Assembly (NCBI GenBank): GCA_013813825.1
Contig: JACCRA010000037.1
Location: 1 to 12,744, forward strand
Direction of reading: 5' to 3'
Length of the DNA: 12,744 nucleotides
Source: Pyrinomonadaceae bacterium
GTDB lineage: Bacteria > Acidobacteriota > Blastocatellia > Pyrinomonadales > Pyrinomonadaceae
Under the pieces are notes generated by a model. It saw only the letters and a program-made list of their open reading frames with translations. It ran no database searches and had not been told where the DNA came from. This document shows, piece after piece, positions 1 to 6,944 of the stretch. The translations under genes were made by a program, and so were the position numbers. How positions within the stretch are numbered: position 1 is the first letter of the stretch; each line of letters opens with the position of its first letter.

Positions 1-104
1 ATTCTGTACTGAGATCGATTTGCTCAGTGACGCCCGCTCAATCAATCCGCCAAGCTGTGGCACAATGCTCCGGCAATCATCAATCTTGGAGCAGGTGATC
101 CCAA

Positions 105-1733
105 TTGCATCGTCGAAACTTCATTAAACAGGGCGCGTTAGTAGCCGGCGTGGTGACGCTCGGCCGGCCGTCTCTGCTGCGCGACGGGGAGAGCAGTCTT
201 CTGGCCGCTGCCTCGCAGGCGGACGTCGATTTGTTCGCGTTGGAGGAAGCGACCATCGCCGACTTGCAGACCCGGATGAGCGCGGGGCAGTTGAGCGCCC
301 GCGACCTCGCGCAACAGTACCTTGCCCGCATTGAGCAGTTCGACCGGCGCGGCGCGGCGATCAACTCGATCATCGAGATCAATCCCGACGCCGTCGAGAT
401 CGCCGAAGCGTTGGATCGCGAGCGCAAGGCGCGCGGCACGCGCGGGCCGCTGCACGGCATCCCCGTCCTCGTCAAAGACAACATCGACACCGCCGACCGG
501 ATGATGACCACCGCCGGCTCGCTCGCGCTCGTCGGCTCCCGTCCGTCGCGGGATGCCTTTGTCGTTGACCGTCTGCGCGCGGCCGGCGCGGTTATTCTTG
601 GCAAGACGAATTTGAGCGAGTGGGCCAACTTCCGCTCGACGCATTCGACAAGTGGGTGGAGCGGGCGCGGCGGCCAGACGCGCAACCCTTACGCGGTCGA
701 GCGCAATCCTTGCGGCTCAAGTTCCGGCTCAGGCGCGGCTGTGGCCGCGAATTTCTGCGCCGCCGCCGTCGGCACCGAAACCGACGGCTCAATCGTCTGC
801 CCCTCGTCAGCCAACGGTATCGTCGGCATCAAGCCGACGCTGGGATTGGTGAGCCGCTCCGGCATCATCCCCATTGCTCACAGCCAAGACACGGCCGGGC
901 CGATGGCGCGCACTGTCGCCGACGCGGCCATCCTGCTCGGCGCGCTGCAAGGACTTGATCCGCGCGACGCGGCGACGACGGCGCAGGGGACCAACAGCCG
1001 CCGGACTCTCGACTACACACGCTTTCTCGACGCGGACGGTTTGCGCGGCGCGCGGCTCGGCGTCGCCCGCAAATTCTTCGGCTTCAACGACAAGGTGGAT
1101 GGATTGATGAAAGAGGCCATCGACGTGATGAAGCGGCTCGGTGCAGTTATCGTCGATCCGGCCGACATGCCGACGGCGGGCAAATTCGACGACTCAGAAT
1201 TTGAAGTATTACTCTACGAGTTCAAAACTGATCTCAATCGCTATCTCGCCGGCCTCGGAGCCAAGGCCCCGGTCCGTTCGCTCAAAGAGGTGATCGAATT
1301 TAACGAGCGAAATCGCGACCGGGAGATGCCGTACTTCGGTCAGGAGATTTTCCACAAAGCCGAAGCGAAGGGACCGCTCACAGAACGTGCTTACCGTCTG
1401 GCGCTCAGAAAAAATCAACGGCTCTCACAACTCGAAGGCATCGACGCCGTGATGCGCCGTCATCGGCTCGACGCGCTGATCGCGCCGACAGGCGGCCCGG
1501 CGTGGACGATTGATCTCGTCAACGGCGATCACTTCTCAGGCAGCAGTTCGACACCGGCCGCAGTCGCCGGCTACCCCAATATCAGCGTGCCCGCCGGCGA
1601 AGTTTTCGGTCTCCCGGTCGGCATTTCCTTCTTCGGCCGCGCATATACCGAACCCACGTTGATTAAGTTGACCTATGCTTTCGAGCAGGCCACTAAATAT
1701 CGCCGGGCGCCGAACTTGGCGGACAAAACCTGA
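105..1733 (+). CDS. Amidase-signature (AS) family amidase with Tat-like signal, TTG start
   Basis: A 542-residue serine hydrolase that cleaves amide (C-N) bonds; the physiological substrate cannot be read from the sequence. The AS catalytic triad is visible: Lys124 in VLVKDNID, cis-Ser205 in the GSSSGSG glycine/serine loop and nucleophile Ser229 in GTETDGSIVCPSS. The 24-residue spacing of the two serines and the CGSSSGSG wording resemble peptide amidases of this family more than GatA, and no gatC or gatB lies next to it. The N-terminus, HRRNFIKQGALVAGVV, is a twin-arginine-type signal, so export to the periplasm is inferred. TTG at 105 is chosen because an in-frame TGA lies at 96-98 and the RR motif begins two residues later; GGAG at 88-91 is a somewhat distant ribosome binding site. 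The length is normal for the family, and the gene appears monocistronic. Confidence 0.93.
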   Translation: MHRRNFIKQGALVAGVVTLGRPSLLRDGESSLLAAASQADVDLFALEEATIADLQTRMSAGQLSARDLAQQYLARIEQFDRRGAAINSIIEINPDAVEIAEALDRERKARGTRGPLHGIPVLVKDNIDTADRMMTTAGSLALVGSRPSRDAFVVDRLRAAGAVILGKTNLSEWANFRSTHSTSGWSGRGGQTRNPYAVERNPCGSSSGSGAAVAANFCAAAVGTETDGSIVCPSSANGIVGIKPTLGLVSRSGIIPIAHSQDTAGPMARTVADAAILLGALQGLDPRDAATTAQGTNSRRTLDYTRFLDADGLRGARLGVARKFFGFNDKVDGLMKEAIDVMKRLGAVIVDPADMPTAGKFDDSEFEVLLYEFKTDLNRYLAGLGAKAPVRSLKEVIEFNERNRDREMPYFGQEIFHKAEAKGPLTERAYRLALRKNQRLSQLEGIDAVMRRHRLDALIAPTGGPAWTIDLVNGDHFSGSSSTPAAVAGYPNISVPAGEVFGLPVGISFFGRAYTEPTLIKLTYAFEQATKYRRAPNLADKT

Positions 1734-2088
1734 GTGACGGGAGATGCTGAGGGCATGGAAGAGTTAAGAACAGATTTCAGATTTGCGATTTGAAATTTAC
1801 TCGCCCCGCCCGTTAGCGTGATAGCGGCGGGTTGCGTCTCACTGTCACCGAGCGAAGCACTTCTGCTTATCGACGTCACGGCGTCCCGCAGATTGTTGTT
1901 GTTCCTTTCATCCCCGTGTACGCCAGCGGACAGACGCCCTCACCTTCAAGGCTTATAAAGCTGCTCTACATTTATCAAAAACTTGATCCTATCTCCGGCG
2001 ATAACAGACGGCCGGCATTGGTGCGTGTGTGGTAAGCTTGCGTTCAACCAAGTCTGACCACGCGACGGTTTAATAGAGTAAGGTGTTT
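1734..2088. other. Intergenic region, no convincing gene
   Basis: This 355-base stretch lies between the amidase and the MBL-fold gene. A 67-codon open frame at 1832-2035 has no recognisable domain and no ribosome binding site, so I do not call it a gene. The only patterned sequence is a small AT-rich repeat at 1772-1798. I see no strong promoter or intrinsic terminator. Confidence 0.5.
1772..1798. repeat. Small AT-rich repetitive/palindromic motif
   Basis: The GATTT core recurs (AGATTTCAGATTTGCGATTTG), with flanking ATTTCA and TGAAAT forming a short inverted repeat. The low-complexity composition contrasts with the GC-rich genes on both sides. It may be one copy of a dispersed extragenic repeat; one copy cannot prove this. 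Confidence 0.35.
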
Positions 2089-3243
2089 GTGAGCGAAAAT
2101 AGAGAGATGATGTTGCCGTCTGTGATGGACGGCGCGGATTTTCAGCACGGCTCGATCTTTTTCGTCGGCACGGCGACGGTGCTGGTGCGCTACGCCGGCT
2201 TCACGATCCTGACCGATCCGAACTTTCTGCACAGCGGCGATCACGTCCATCTCGGCTACGGGATGACCTCGCGCCGGCTGACCAATCCGGCGCTCGACAT
2301 TGAAGCCTTGCCGCCGCTCGATCTCTGCGTGCTATCGCACTTGCACGGCGATCACTTTGATCGCATTGCCGAGAAGAAATTAAATACGGCTCTGCCCATC
2401 GTAACGACGCGTCATGCCGCCGCGTCGCTCCGGCGCAAAGGTTTCACCGCGCCGCAAGGTCTCAAGACGTGGGAGACCGCCACTTTCAGAAAGGGCGCGG
2501 CCACGTTGCGGATCACCTCGATGCCCGGCAAGCACGCGCCCGGCCCGCTCTCGCTATTGCTCCCGCCCGTGATGGGCAGTTTGCTCGAATTCCAGACTGC
2601 CGGCGAGCACACGGCGCTTCGCCTCTACATCACCGGCGACACGCTGATTCATGAACATTTGCGCGAGATTCCCCGCCGCTATCCGGAGATCGATCTCGCG
2701 CTACTGCACCTCGGCGGCACGCGCATACTCGGCCTCATGTTGACGATGGACGCGGATCAAGGCGTCGAAGCGATCAAGATGATTCGCCCGCGGACGGCGA
2801 TTCCCATCCACTATAATGACTATACGGTCTTCAAATCGCCGTTGCGGGATTTCCAGAAAGCAGTACGCGCGGCCGGACTCGAAAAGAAAGTCGTGTATCT
2901 GAGCCACGGCGAGACTTACGGCTTCGAGGTGCCGGCGAGTCGCTGGCATCAACAAGGGAGGGGAACGACTGCGGCGGCGGAAGCGGTGCGGCCTGAGCGG
3001 CAAGCTCCAACAAGTTATCAGAGCGCGACAGCGACGAGCGCGACAAACGGCGACGGCCGCAGAGGCAGCGGCATCAGTGCGGGGTTGGCGTTGCTCGGGG
3101 GTGCTGGCATTGGCGCGGCCATCATGTATTGGAGCGCTCCACAGAAAATGGCTGGCGGCTCGCGCTCAGGCGCGAACGGGAAATCGATCCCTTCGCATCG
3201 CAAAGGTTCAGCGGTGGAGCGAAAGCCTTCCGGCCGCTTCTGA
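2089..3243 (+). CDS. UlaG-like metallo-beta-lactamase-fold hydrolase with C-terminal membrane segment
   Basis: A metal-dependent hydrolase of the MBL fold, closest in style to the UlaG/YtnP-type 'L-ascorbate-6-phosphate lactonase-like' proteins; the substrate is unknown. Metal ligands are visible: HLHGDH (His84, His86, Asp88, His89), His149 in GKHAPG, Asp184 in TGDT and His241 in IPIHYND. The enzymatic core ends near residue 285. It is followed by a Gln/Ala/Thr/Arg-rich linker (about 286-325), a Gly/Ala-rich hydrophobic segment (about 328-349, ending IMYW) and a basic tail. This extension of about 100 residues is unusual for the family and suggests C-terminal membrane anchoring. The frame allows GTG at 2083, GTG at 2089 or ATG at 2107. 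I chose 2089 because AAGG (2080-2083) sits five bases before it. Confidence 0.88.
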   Translation: MSENREMMLPSVMDGADFQHGSIFFVGTATVLVRYAGFTILTDPNFLHSGDHVHLGYGMTSRRLTNPALDIEALPPLDLCVLSHLHGDHFDRIAEKKLNTALPIVTTRHAAASLRRKGFTAPQGLKTWETATFRKGAATLRITSMPGKHAPGPLSLLLPPVMGSLLEFQTAGEHTALRLYITGDTLIHEHLREIPRRYPEIDLALLHLGGTRILGLMLTMDADQGVEAIKMIRPRTAIPIHYNDYTVFKSPLRDFQKAVRAAGLEKKVVYLSHGETYGFEVPASRWHQQGRGTTAAAEAVRPERQAPTSYQSATATSATNGDGRRGSGISAGLALLGGAGIGAAIMYWSAPQKMAGGSRSGANGKSIPSHRKGSAVERKPSGRF

Positions 3244-3334
3244 CACCCAGCCCTCGCGGCAACAGCACCCTTTCCAAACTTTCATTCGCTTCGTCCGGCT
3301 GTTAGCGCGGCCTGCCTACACGCGCCTTCTCTTG

Positions 3335-3343
3335 TGCTATAAT
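3335..3343 (+). promoter_or_regulatory. Extended -10 promoter for fbaB
   Basis: TGCTATAAT is a perfect TATAAT -10 hexamer (3338-3343) preceded by TG one base upstream, the extended -10 form. At 17 bases spacing the -35 position reads CCTACA, a poor match, as is usual for extended -10 promoters. The predicted start near 3350 gives a leader of roughly 68 bases before the aldolase ATG. Confidence 0.6.
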
Positions 3344-3417
3344 CTCGCACCTCGCTGACCCACGCTCGATCACAACAGCATTTGGCACGCTCATATAAGA
3401 CAGGAGGCTTGACTGAA

Positions 3418-4521
3418 ATGGCTACTGAACTGCAACGCGAAACAACGTCCCCCAGCACGAATTTTGAAGAACTGCTCGGCGCGGATGCCGGAACGCTGCT
3501 CTCCCACACTTCACGGACGATCCCGAAGGATCAAATCCAACTGCCCGGTCCCGATTTCGTGGACCGCGTCTTCTCCGCTTCCGACCGCACGCCGCGCACC
3601 CTGCGGGCGTTGCAATCCCTCTTTGACGCGGGACGGCTCGCCGGCACCGGCTACCTCTCAATCCTGCCGGTCGATCAGGGCATCGAACATTCGGCCGGCT
3701 CTTCGTTCGCGCCGAACCCGATCTACTTCGATCCCGAAAACATCGTCAAGTTAGCCGTCGAAGGCGGTTGCAACGCCGTCGCCTCGACCTTCGGCGTGCT
3801 TGGCATCGTCGCGCGCCGCTACGCGCACAAAATTCCGTTCATCGTCAAGATCAACCACAACGAGTTGCTCTCGTACCCGAACCGTTTCGATCAGGTGCTC
3901 TTCGGCACCGTCGATCAATCGCACGATATGGGCGCGGTCGCCATCGGCGCGACCATCTATTTCGGCTCCGAAGAATCAACCAGACAGTTAGTGGAAATCG
4001 CCGAAGCCTTCTCTTACGCGCACGAACTCGGAATGGCGACGATCCTCTGGTGCTATCTCCGCAACAACAAATTCAAGACGCCCGAAGGCGACATGCACAC
4101 GGCGGCCGACCTGACGGGACAGGCCAACCACCTCGGCGTCACCATCGAGGCCGACATCATCAAGCAGAAGCTGCCGACCACCAACGGCGGTTACAAGGCG
4201 CTCAACATGGAAGGGTCCAGTTACGGCAAGACGAGCGACAAAATTTATAGCGAGTTGACGAGCGATAATCCTATCGATCTCGTTCGCTACCAAGTCGCCA
4301 ATTGCTTCATGGGTCGTTGCGGCTTGATCAACTCCGGCGGCGAGTCGAAAGGCGCGACCGATACACAGGAGGCCGTCCGCACCGCGATCATCAATAAGCG
4401 CGGCGGCGGCATGGGTTTGATCTCCGGCCGCAAAGCCTTCCAGCGTCCGATGAGTGAAGGCGTCGCGATCTTGAACGCGATTCAGGATGTTTATCTCTCG
4501 AACGACATCACCATCGCTTAA
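3418..4521 (+). CDS. fbaB: Class I fructose-bisphosphate aldolase (FbaB/DhnA type)
   Basis: A 367-residue cytoplasmic enzyme that reversibly cleaves fructose 1,6-bisphosphate into glyceraldehyde 3-phosphate and dihydroxyacetone phosphate in glycolysis and gluconeogenesis. It matches the E. coli FbaB pattern over its whole length: [19 protein letters not shown] (Asp86), [51 protein letters not shown] and the terminal GRKAF...[10 protein letters not shown]. Lys249 in ADIIKQK is the likely Schiff-base lysine, by analogy with archaeal-type class I aldolases. The frame stays open back to a TTG at 3382, but ATG at 3418 is favoured: AGGAGG at 3402-3407 lies ten bases upstream and homology begins soon after. 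An extended -10 promoter lies upstream, so it is probably a single-gene unit. Confidence 0.96.
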   Translation: MATELQRETTSPSTNFEELLGADAGTLLSHTSRTIPKDQIQLPGPDFVDRVFSASDRTPRTLRALQSLFDAGRLAGTGYLSILPVDQGIEHSAGSSFAPNPIYFDPENIVKLAVEGGCNAVASTFGVLGIVARRYAHKIPFIVKINHNELLSYPNRFDQVLFGTVDQSHDMGAVAIGATIYFGSEESTRQLVEIAEAFSYAHELGMATILWCYLRNNKFKTPEGDMHTAADLTGQANHLGVTIEADIIKQKLPTTNGGYKALNMEGSSYGKTSDKIYSELTSDNPIDLVRYQVANCFMGRCGLINSGGESKGATDTQEAVRTAIINKRGGGMGLISGRKAFQRPMSEGVAILNAIQDVYLSNDITIA

Positions 4522-4526
4522 CTTGA

Positions 4527-4608
4527 AGTGAGCAGTGAACAGAGAGCGGTGAGCAGTTAGAAGCGCAAAAGTCTTTAACCGCTCACCGCTCTCTGTTCAC
4601 TGTTCGCT
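4527..4608. repeat. Large imperfect inverted repeat between fbaB and the sigma gene
   Basis: A perfect 20-bp pair, 4535-4554 against 4581-4600, extends imperfectly to about 35 bases per arm (4527-4561 and 4574-4608; roughly 31 of 35 positions match) around a 12-base centre. The left arm also holds the direct repeat GTGAGCAGT twice (4528-4536 and 4549-4557). There is no T-run after the right arm, so it is not a standard intrinsic terminator. The RNA could still form a very stable hairpin just 13 bases before the sigma-factor start. It may be a dispersed extragenic palindrome. Confidence 0.75.
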
Positions 4609-4621
4609 GCTAACGACTGTC

Positions 4622-5200
4622 GTGAGCGAAGAACCTCAGACTTCCGACACGGAACTGCTGCACGCCATCGCGCGTGGCGACGAATTGGCGTTGGCCGCGC
4701 TTTATGATCGTTACAGCTCCATCCTTTTAGGACTAATCCTCCGTATATTGCACAACCGCCCCGAAGCGGAAGACGTTTTGCAGGAAATGTTCCTGCAAGT
4801 CTGGCGTCGGGCGGCTGATTTTGACGAAGCGCGTGGGCGCGGGTTCACCTGGCTCGTGACGCTGGCGCGCAGCCGTGCCATCGACCGCCTCCGCGCGGTC
4901 GCCTCGCGCGAACGCGCCGCGACCGCCGCGATGCATGAATCGCACGGGGACGTGTCCGACGCCAGCGACGACGTGCTGCGTTCCGAGCAGGCTGAGATCG
5001 TGCGCCGCGCGCTCGACGGTATTCCCGAAGAGCAACGCCGCGCGTTGGTGCTGGCCTATTACGAAGGGCTGACGCAGTCGGAGATCGCCGAGCGGCTTAA
5101 GCAACCACTTGGCACAGTGAAGACGCGGATGCGCTCCGGGATGATCAAGCTCCGAGAGTTGCTGGGCGAGCAGATGAGAAGTGTGCGGATCGGTTCTTAA
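4622..5200 (+). CDS. ECF-type RNA polymerase sigma factor
   Basis: A 192-residue alternative sigma factor of the extracytoplasmic-function class, which directs RNA polymerase to a stress or envelope regulon. Region 2 spans about residues 24-92: LYDRYSSILLGLILRIL, then NRPEAEDVLQEMFLQVWRRA, then FTWLVTLARSRAIDRLR. Region 4 spans about 125-180 with the helix-turn-helix LTQSEIAERLKQPLGTVKTR. Region 3 is absent, as expected for the class. The start is GTG at 4622 with no clear Shine-Dalgarno, and the inverted repeat just upstream may limit translation. Its TAA shares one base with the ATG of the anti-sigma gene (TAATG), so the two are translationally coupled. The RskA-like partner suggests a SigK-like group, but the regulon cannot be read here. 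Confidence 0.95.
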   Translation: MSEEPQTSDTELLHAIARGDELALAALYDRYSSILLGLILRILHNRPEAEDVLQEMFLQVWRRAADFDEARGRGFTWLVTLARSRAIDRLRAVASRERAATAAMHESHGDVSDASDDVLRSEQAEIVRRALDGIPEEQRRALVLAYYEGLTQSEIAERLKQPLGTVKTRMRSGMIKLRELLGEQMRSVRIGS

Positions 5201-6063
5201 TGAAGCACGAAGAGTACAAAGAATTACTTGAAGTTGCCGCGCTCGACGCGCTCGACGCGGCGGAGGGGATCGCGCTTGAAGCACATCTGGCCGAATGCGC
5301 GACGTGCCCCGCCGAAGCTGACGCATGGCGCGAAGTCGCCGCCGCGCTCGCCCTACCGATGACGCCCGTCAAGCCGTCGGCCGCCGTACGCGAACGATTG
5401 CTCGAAGCTGTCCGCACGCAATCGCCACCCGTCCACGCCGTCGCAGCGCCGGACGCGCAAACGAATGGTGAAGGAGTTGCCGCGCAAACTTCAAATGTCG
5501 TCTCGCTCGACTCGCGCCGCGAGCGGCGCGGCGTCATCATCAGCAAGCCGCTGTTGACATTCGGCAGCATCGCCGCCTCCGTCGCCATCGCCGCGCTCGC
5601 TGTTACGCTCGCGCTGCTGTGGTCTCAGAACAAAGCGTTGAAGACGCAACTGGCGCAGATGAGCGATAGCCTCCGACAAACAGAACAAGAGATTGGTTCC
5701 CTACGCGCCGACCGCGAGTTGCTCGCCGCGCCCGACGCGCGCGCCGTCGCGCTAGCCGGCACTAAAGACGCTACCAAAGCGCAGGCACGCCTGACATTTG
5801 ATCAGCGCACCGGGCGCGCGATACTCGTCGCCGCGAATTTGCCGCCCGCGCCCGCCGGCAAGGCCTATCAACTGTGGTTTATCGCCGGCGGCAAGCCGTT
5901 GCCCGGCGGCCTCTTCCGCCCCGACGCGACCGGCCACGCCGAATTGCACGACACCGTCCCAACCGCCGGCCGCAACGCCAACACCTTCGCCGTCACCCTC
6001 GAACCGCAAGGCGGAGTTCCGGCACCGACTGGCAGCATGTACCTGCTGAGCGCGGCTTCCTAA
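5200..6063 (+). CDS. Membrane anti-sigma factor, ZAS plus RskA C-terminal domain
   Basis: A 287-residue single-pass membrane protein expected to hold the upstream sigma factor inactive until a signal triggers its release. The N-terminal cytoplasmic part has a zinc anti-sigma motif, HLAECATC (His29, Cys33, Cys36; H-x3-C-x2-C). Residues about 119-147 form a hydrophobic transmembrane helix ending LALLWSQ. A coiled-coil-like stretch follows (about 150-182, rich in Gln, Leu and Glu). The extracytoplasmic C-terminal domain (about 190-287) contains the anti-sigma-K hallmarks YQLWFIAGGKPLPGGLF and FAVTLEPQGG. Genes of this kind often sit directly after their cognate ECF sigma, as here with a one-base overlap. 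The promoter is presumably shared with the sigma gene and autoregulated; that part is inference. Confidence 0.93.
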   Translation: MKHEEYKELLEVAALDALDAAEGIALEAHLAECATCPAEADAWREVAAALALPMTPVKPSAAVRERLLEAVRTQSPPVHAVAAPDAQTNGEGVAAQTSNVVSLDSRRERRGVIISKPLLTFGSIAASVAIAALAVTLALLWSQNKALKTQLAQMSDSLRQTEQEIGSLRADRELLAAPDARAVALAGTKDATKAQARLTFDQRTGRAILVAANLPPAPAGKAYQLWFIAGGKPLPGGLFRPDATGHAELHDTVPTAGRNANTFAVTLEPQGGVPAPTGSMYLLSAAS

Positions 6064-6124
6064 ACAACATCTTTTCGCTTCGGCTCTTTCCCGGCTTGCG
6101 CTCGCGTACGTCTATCGAGAAAAT

Positions 6125-6133
6125 TGCTACACT
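6125..6133 (+). promoter_or_regulatory. Candidate extended -10 promoter for the small protein gene
   Basis: TGCTACACT has the same TGC-TAnAnT layout as the fbaB promoter TGCTATAAT. The hexamer TACACT at 6128-6133 predicts a start near 6140 and a leader of about 50 bases before the TTG at 6190. No good -35 is seen. Confidence 0.35.
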
Positions 6134-6189
6134 TCATTTTCTGAAGTCATCGCGACAGGCGAGATTCACAGCCACGAGGGAGAAATAAG

Positions 6190-6411
6190 TTGAGCAACCA
6201 AACACCTAAAGAACAGCCTGCAGAGCAACCCGAACCGACCAATCAGGTTTCCGAACATACCGGACAGTTCGACGCGCGCTTTATGCTCTGGCGCATGTTT
6301 TGCACCGAGAACAGCGTGCCGGTCGAAAGTTTACCTAGCGACCTGACCGGCGAGCCGAAAGAGAAGTGGGAAAAGATGAAGAACGAGCAGCTTCATAACG
6401 AAGACTCGTAG
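6190..6411 (+). CDS. Small acidic hypothetical protein (73 residues)
   Basis: I do not recognise this family. The first 25 or so residues are Pro/Gln/Glu-rich and probably disordered. The rest (FDARFMLWRMFCTENSVPVE, then a Lys/Glu-rich tail with KEKWEKMKNEQ) looks like one or two short helices. There is one cysteine, no signal peptide and no membrane segment, so a cytoplasmic location is likely. The start is TTG at 6190 with AGGGAG at 6177-6182 seven bases upstream, a good ribosome binding site that supports real translation. It lies 126 bases after the anti-sigma gene behind its own candidate -10 element, so it may be co-transcribed with or independent of the sigma operon. Confidence 0.7.
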   Translation: MSNQTPKEQPAEQPEPTNQVSEHTGQFDARFMLWRMFCTENSVPVESLPSDLTGEPKEKWEKMKNEQLHNEDS

Positions 6412-6528
6412 TCAGTATCCAACCAATCGCGCATATCAACCGCTGCTCTCCCTCTCCCCTAAGACGAGACGCGCGTCAAGACGCTGCTAAAAATTCTCCG
6501 CCGGCCTCCCGGCGATCAACATTTCGGC

Positions 6529-6589
6529 AAGGATAAAGGCGGAAGGATGAAAGAGACGAAGTCTCTTTCATCCTTCCGCCTTTATCCTT
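6529..6589. terminator. Perfect 29-bp palindrome between convergent genes, probable bidirectional terminator
   Basis: Arms 6529-6557 and 6561-6589 are perfectly complementary over 29 bases, with a three-base GAA loop. The outer ends are purine-rich (AAGGATAAAGG) and T-rich (CCTTTATCCTTT), so transcription from either side yields a hairpin followed by some U residues. It lies 117 bases after the small protein gene and 12 bases past the stop of the leftward CxxC gene, the ideal place to end both transcripts. It could also be a copy of a dispersed extragenic palindrome. Confidence 0.7.
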
Positions 6590-6601
6590 TATGCTTGCTC
6601 T

Positions 6602-6898
6602 TCACCTCGCCTCCACGAACTGCGGCGGCGGCGGCCGTTGGCTCGGAACGCTTTCGGCGTTGATCAATTTCAACTCGCCGGCGCAGTCGTGACAGAGCCA
6701 GACGACGATGTTGTGTGCGTCCGACCAGAAGAAGGCCGTGACGCGAGTAGAAAATTCGAGCGCGGCCCCGCTCTTCAAGCGTTGGAGAGATTGCACGTAA
6801 GTGGTGCCGCGGTAGAAAAAGCCTTCCGCGCCCTGCTGACGATGCAGGCATTCACGCTCGCGGTATCTATCGTCGTTCATGATCGTCGGGTTCATCAT
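6602..6898 (-). CDS. Hypothetical 98-residue protein with CxxC, downstream of bactofilin
   Basis: I do not recognise this family. The protein runs from MMNPTIMNDDRYRERECLHR through a central part with aromatic and beta-like residues (GFFYRGTTYVQSLQRL, VTAFFWSDAHNIVVWLCHDC) to a Pro-rich tail (PSQRPPPPQF). The CHDC pair and an earlier Cys-His (ECLH) could form a small zinc site, which is speculative. The frame opens at 7033 inside the bactofilin gene, but ATG at 6898 is preferred because AAGGAAGAAG lies just upstream on the minus strand and this avoids the overlap. It starts 46 bases after the bactofilin stop, so the two probably share a transcript ending at the 6529-6589 palindrome. Confidence 0.7.
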   Translation of the reverse strand: MMNPTIMNDDRYRERECLHRQQGAEGFFYRGTTYVQSLQRLKSGAALEFSTRVTAFFWSDAHNIVVWLCHDCAGELKLINAESVPSQRPPPPQFVEAR

Positions 6899-6944
6899 CT
6901 TTGACTTCTTCCTTCGCCTCGCCGACCTAATTCCCGGCGAAAAA

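Noticed and set aside
1832..2035. 67-codon plus-strand open frame between amidase and MBL gene
   Set aside because: No ribosome binding site, no recognisable domain, and composition unlike the neighbouring genes.
3077..3358. 93-codon frame overlapping the MBL C-terminus, considered as a sign of a frameshift
   Set aside because: The main frame gives a coherent linker, hydrophobic helix and basic tail, and the other frame has no family match.
3382..3417. Upstream TTG start for fbaB
   Set aside because: The AGGAGG at 3402-3407 points to ATG 3418, and the Shine-Dalgarno itself would lie inside the longer reading.
4535..4600. Intrinsic terminator for fbaB
   Set aside because: The hairpin is strong but no T-run follows the right arm, so it is recorded as an inverted repeat instead.
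4733..5326. 197-codon minus-strand open frame
   Set aside because: Antisense shadow of the sigma and anti-sigma genes, with no domain.
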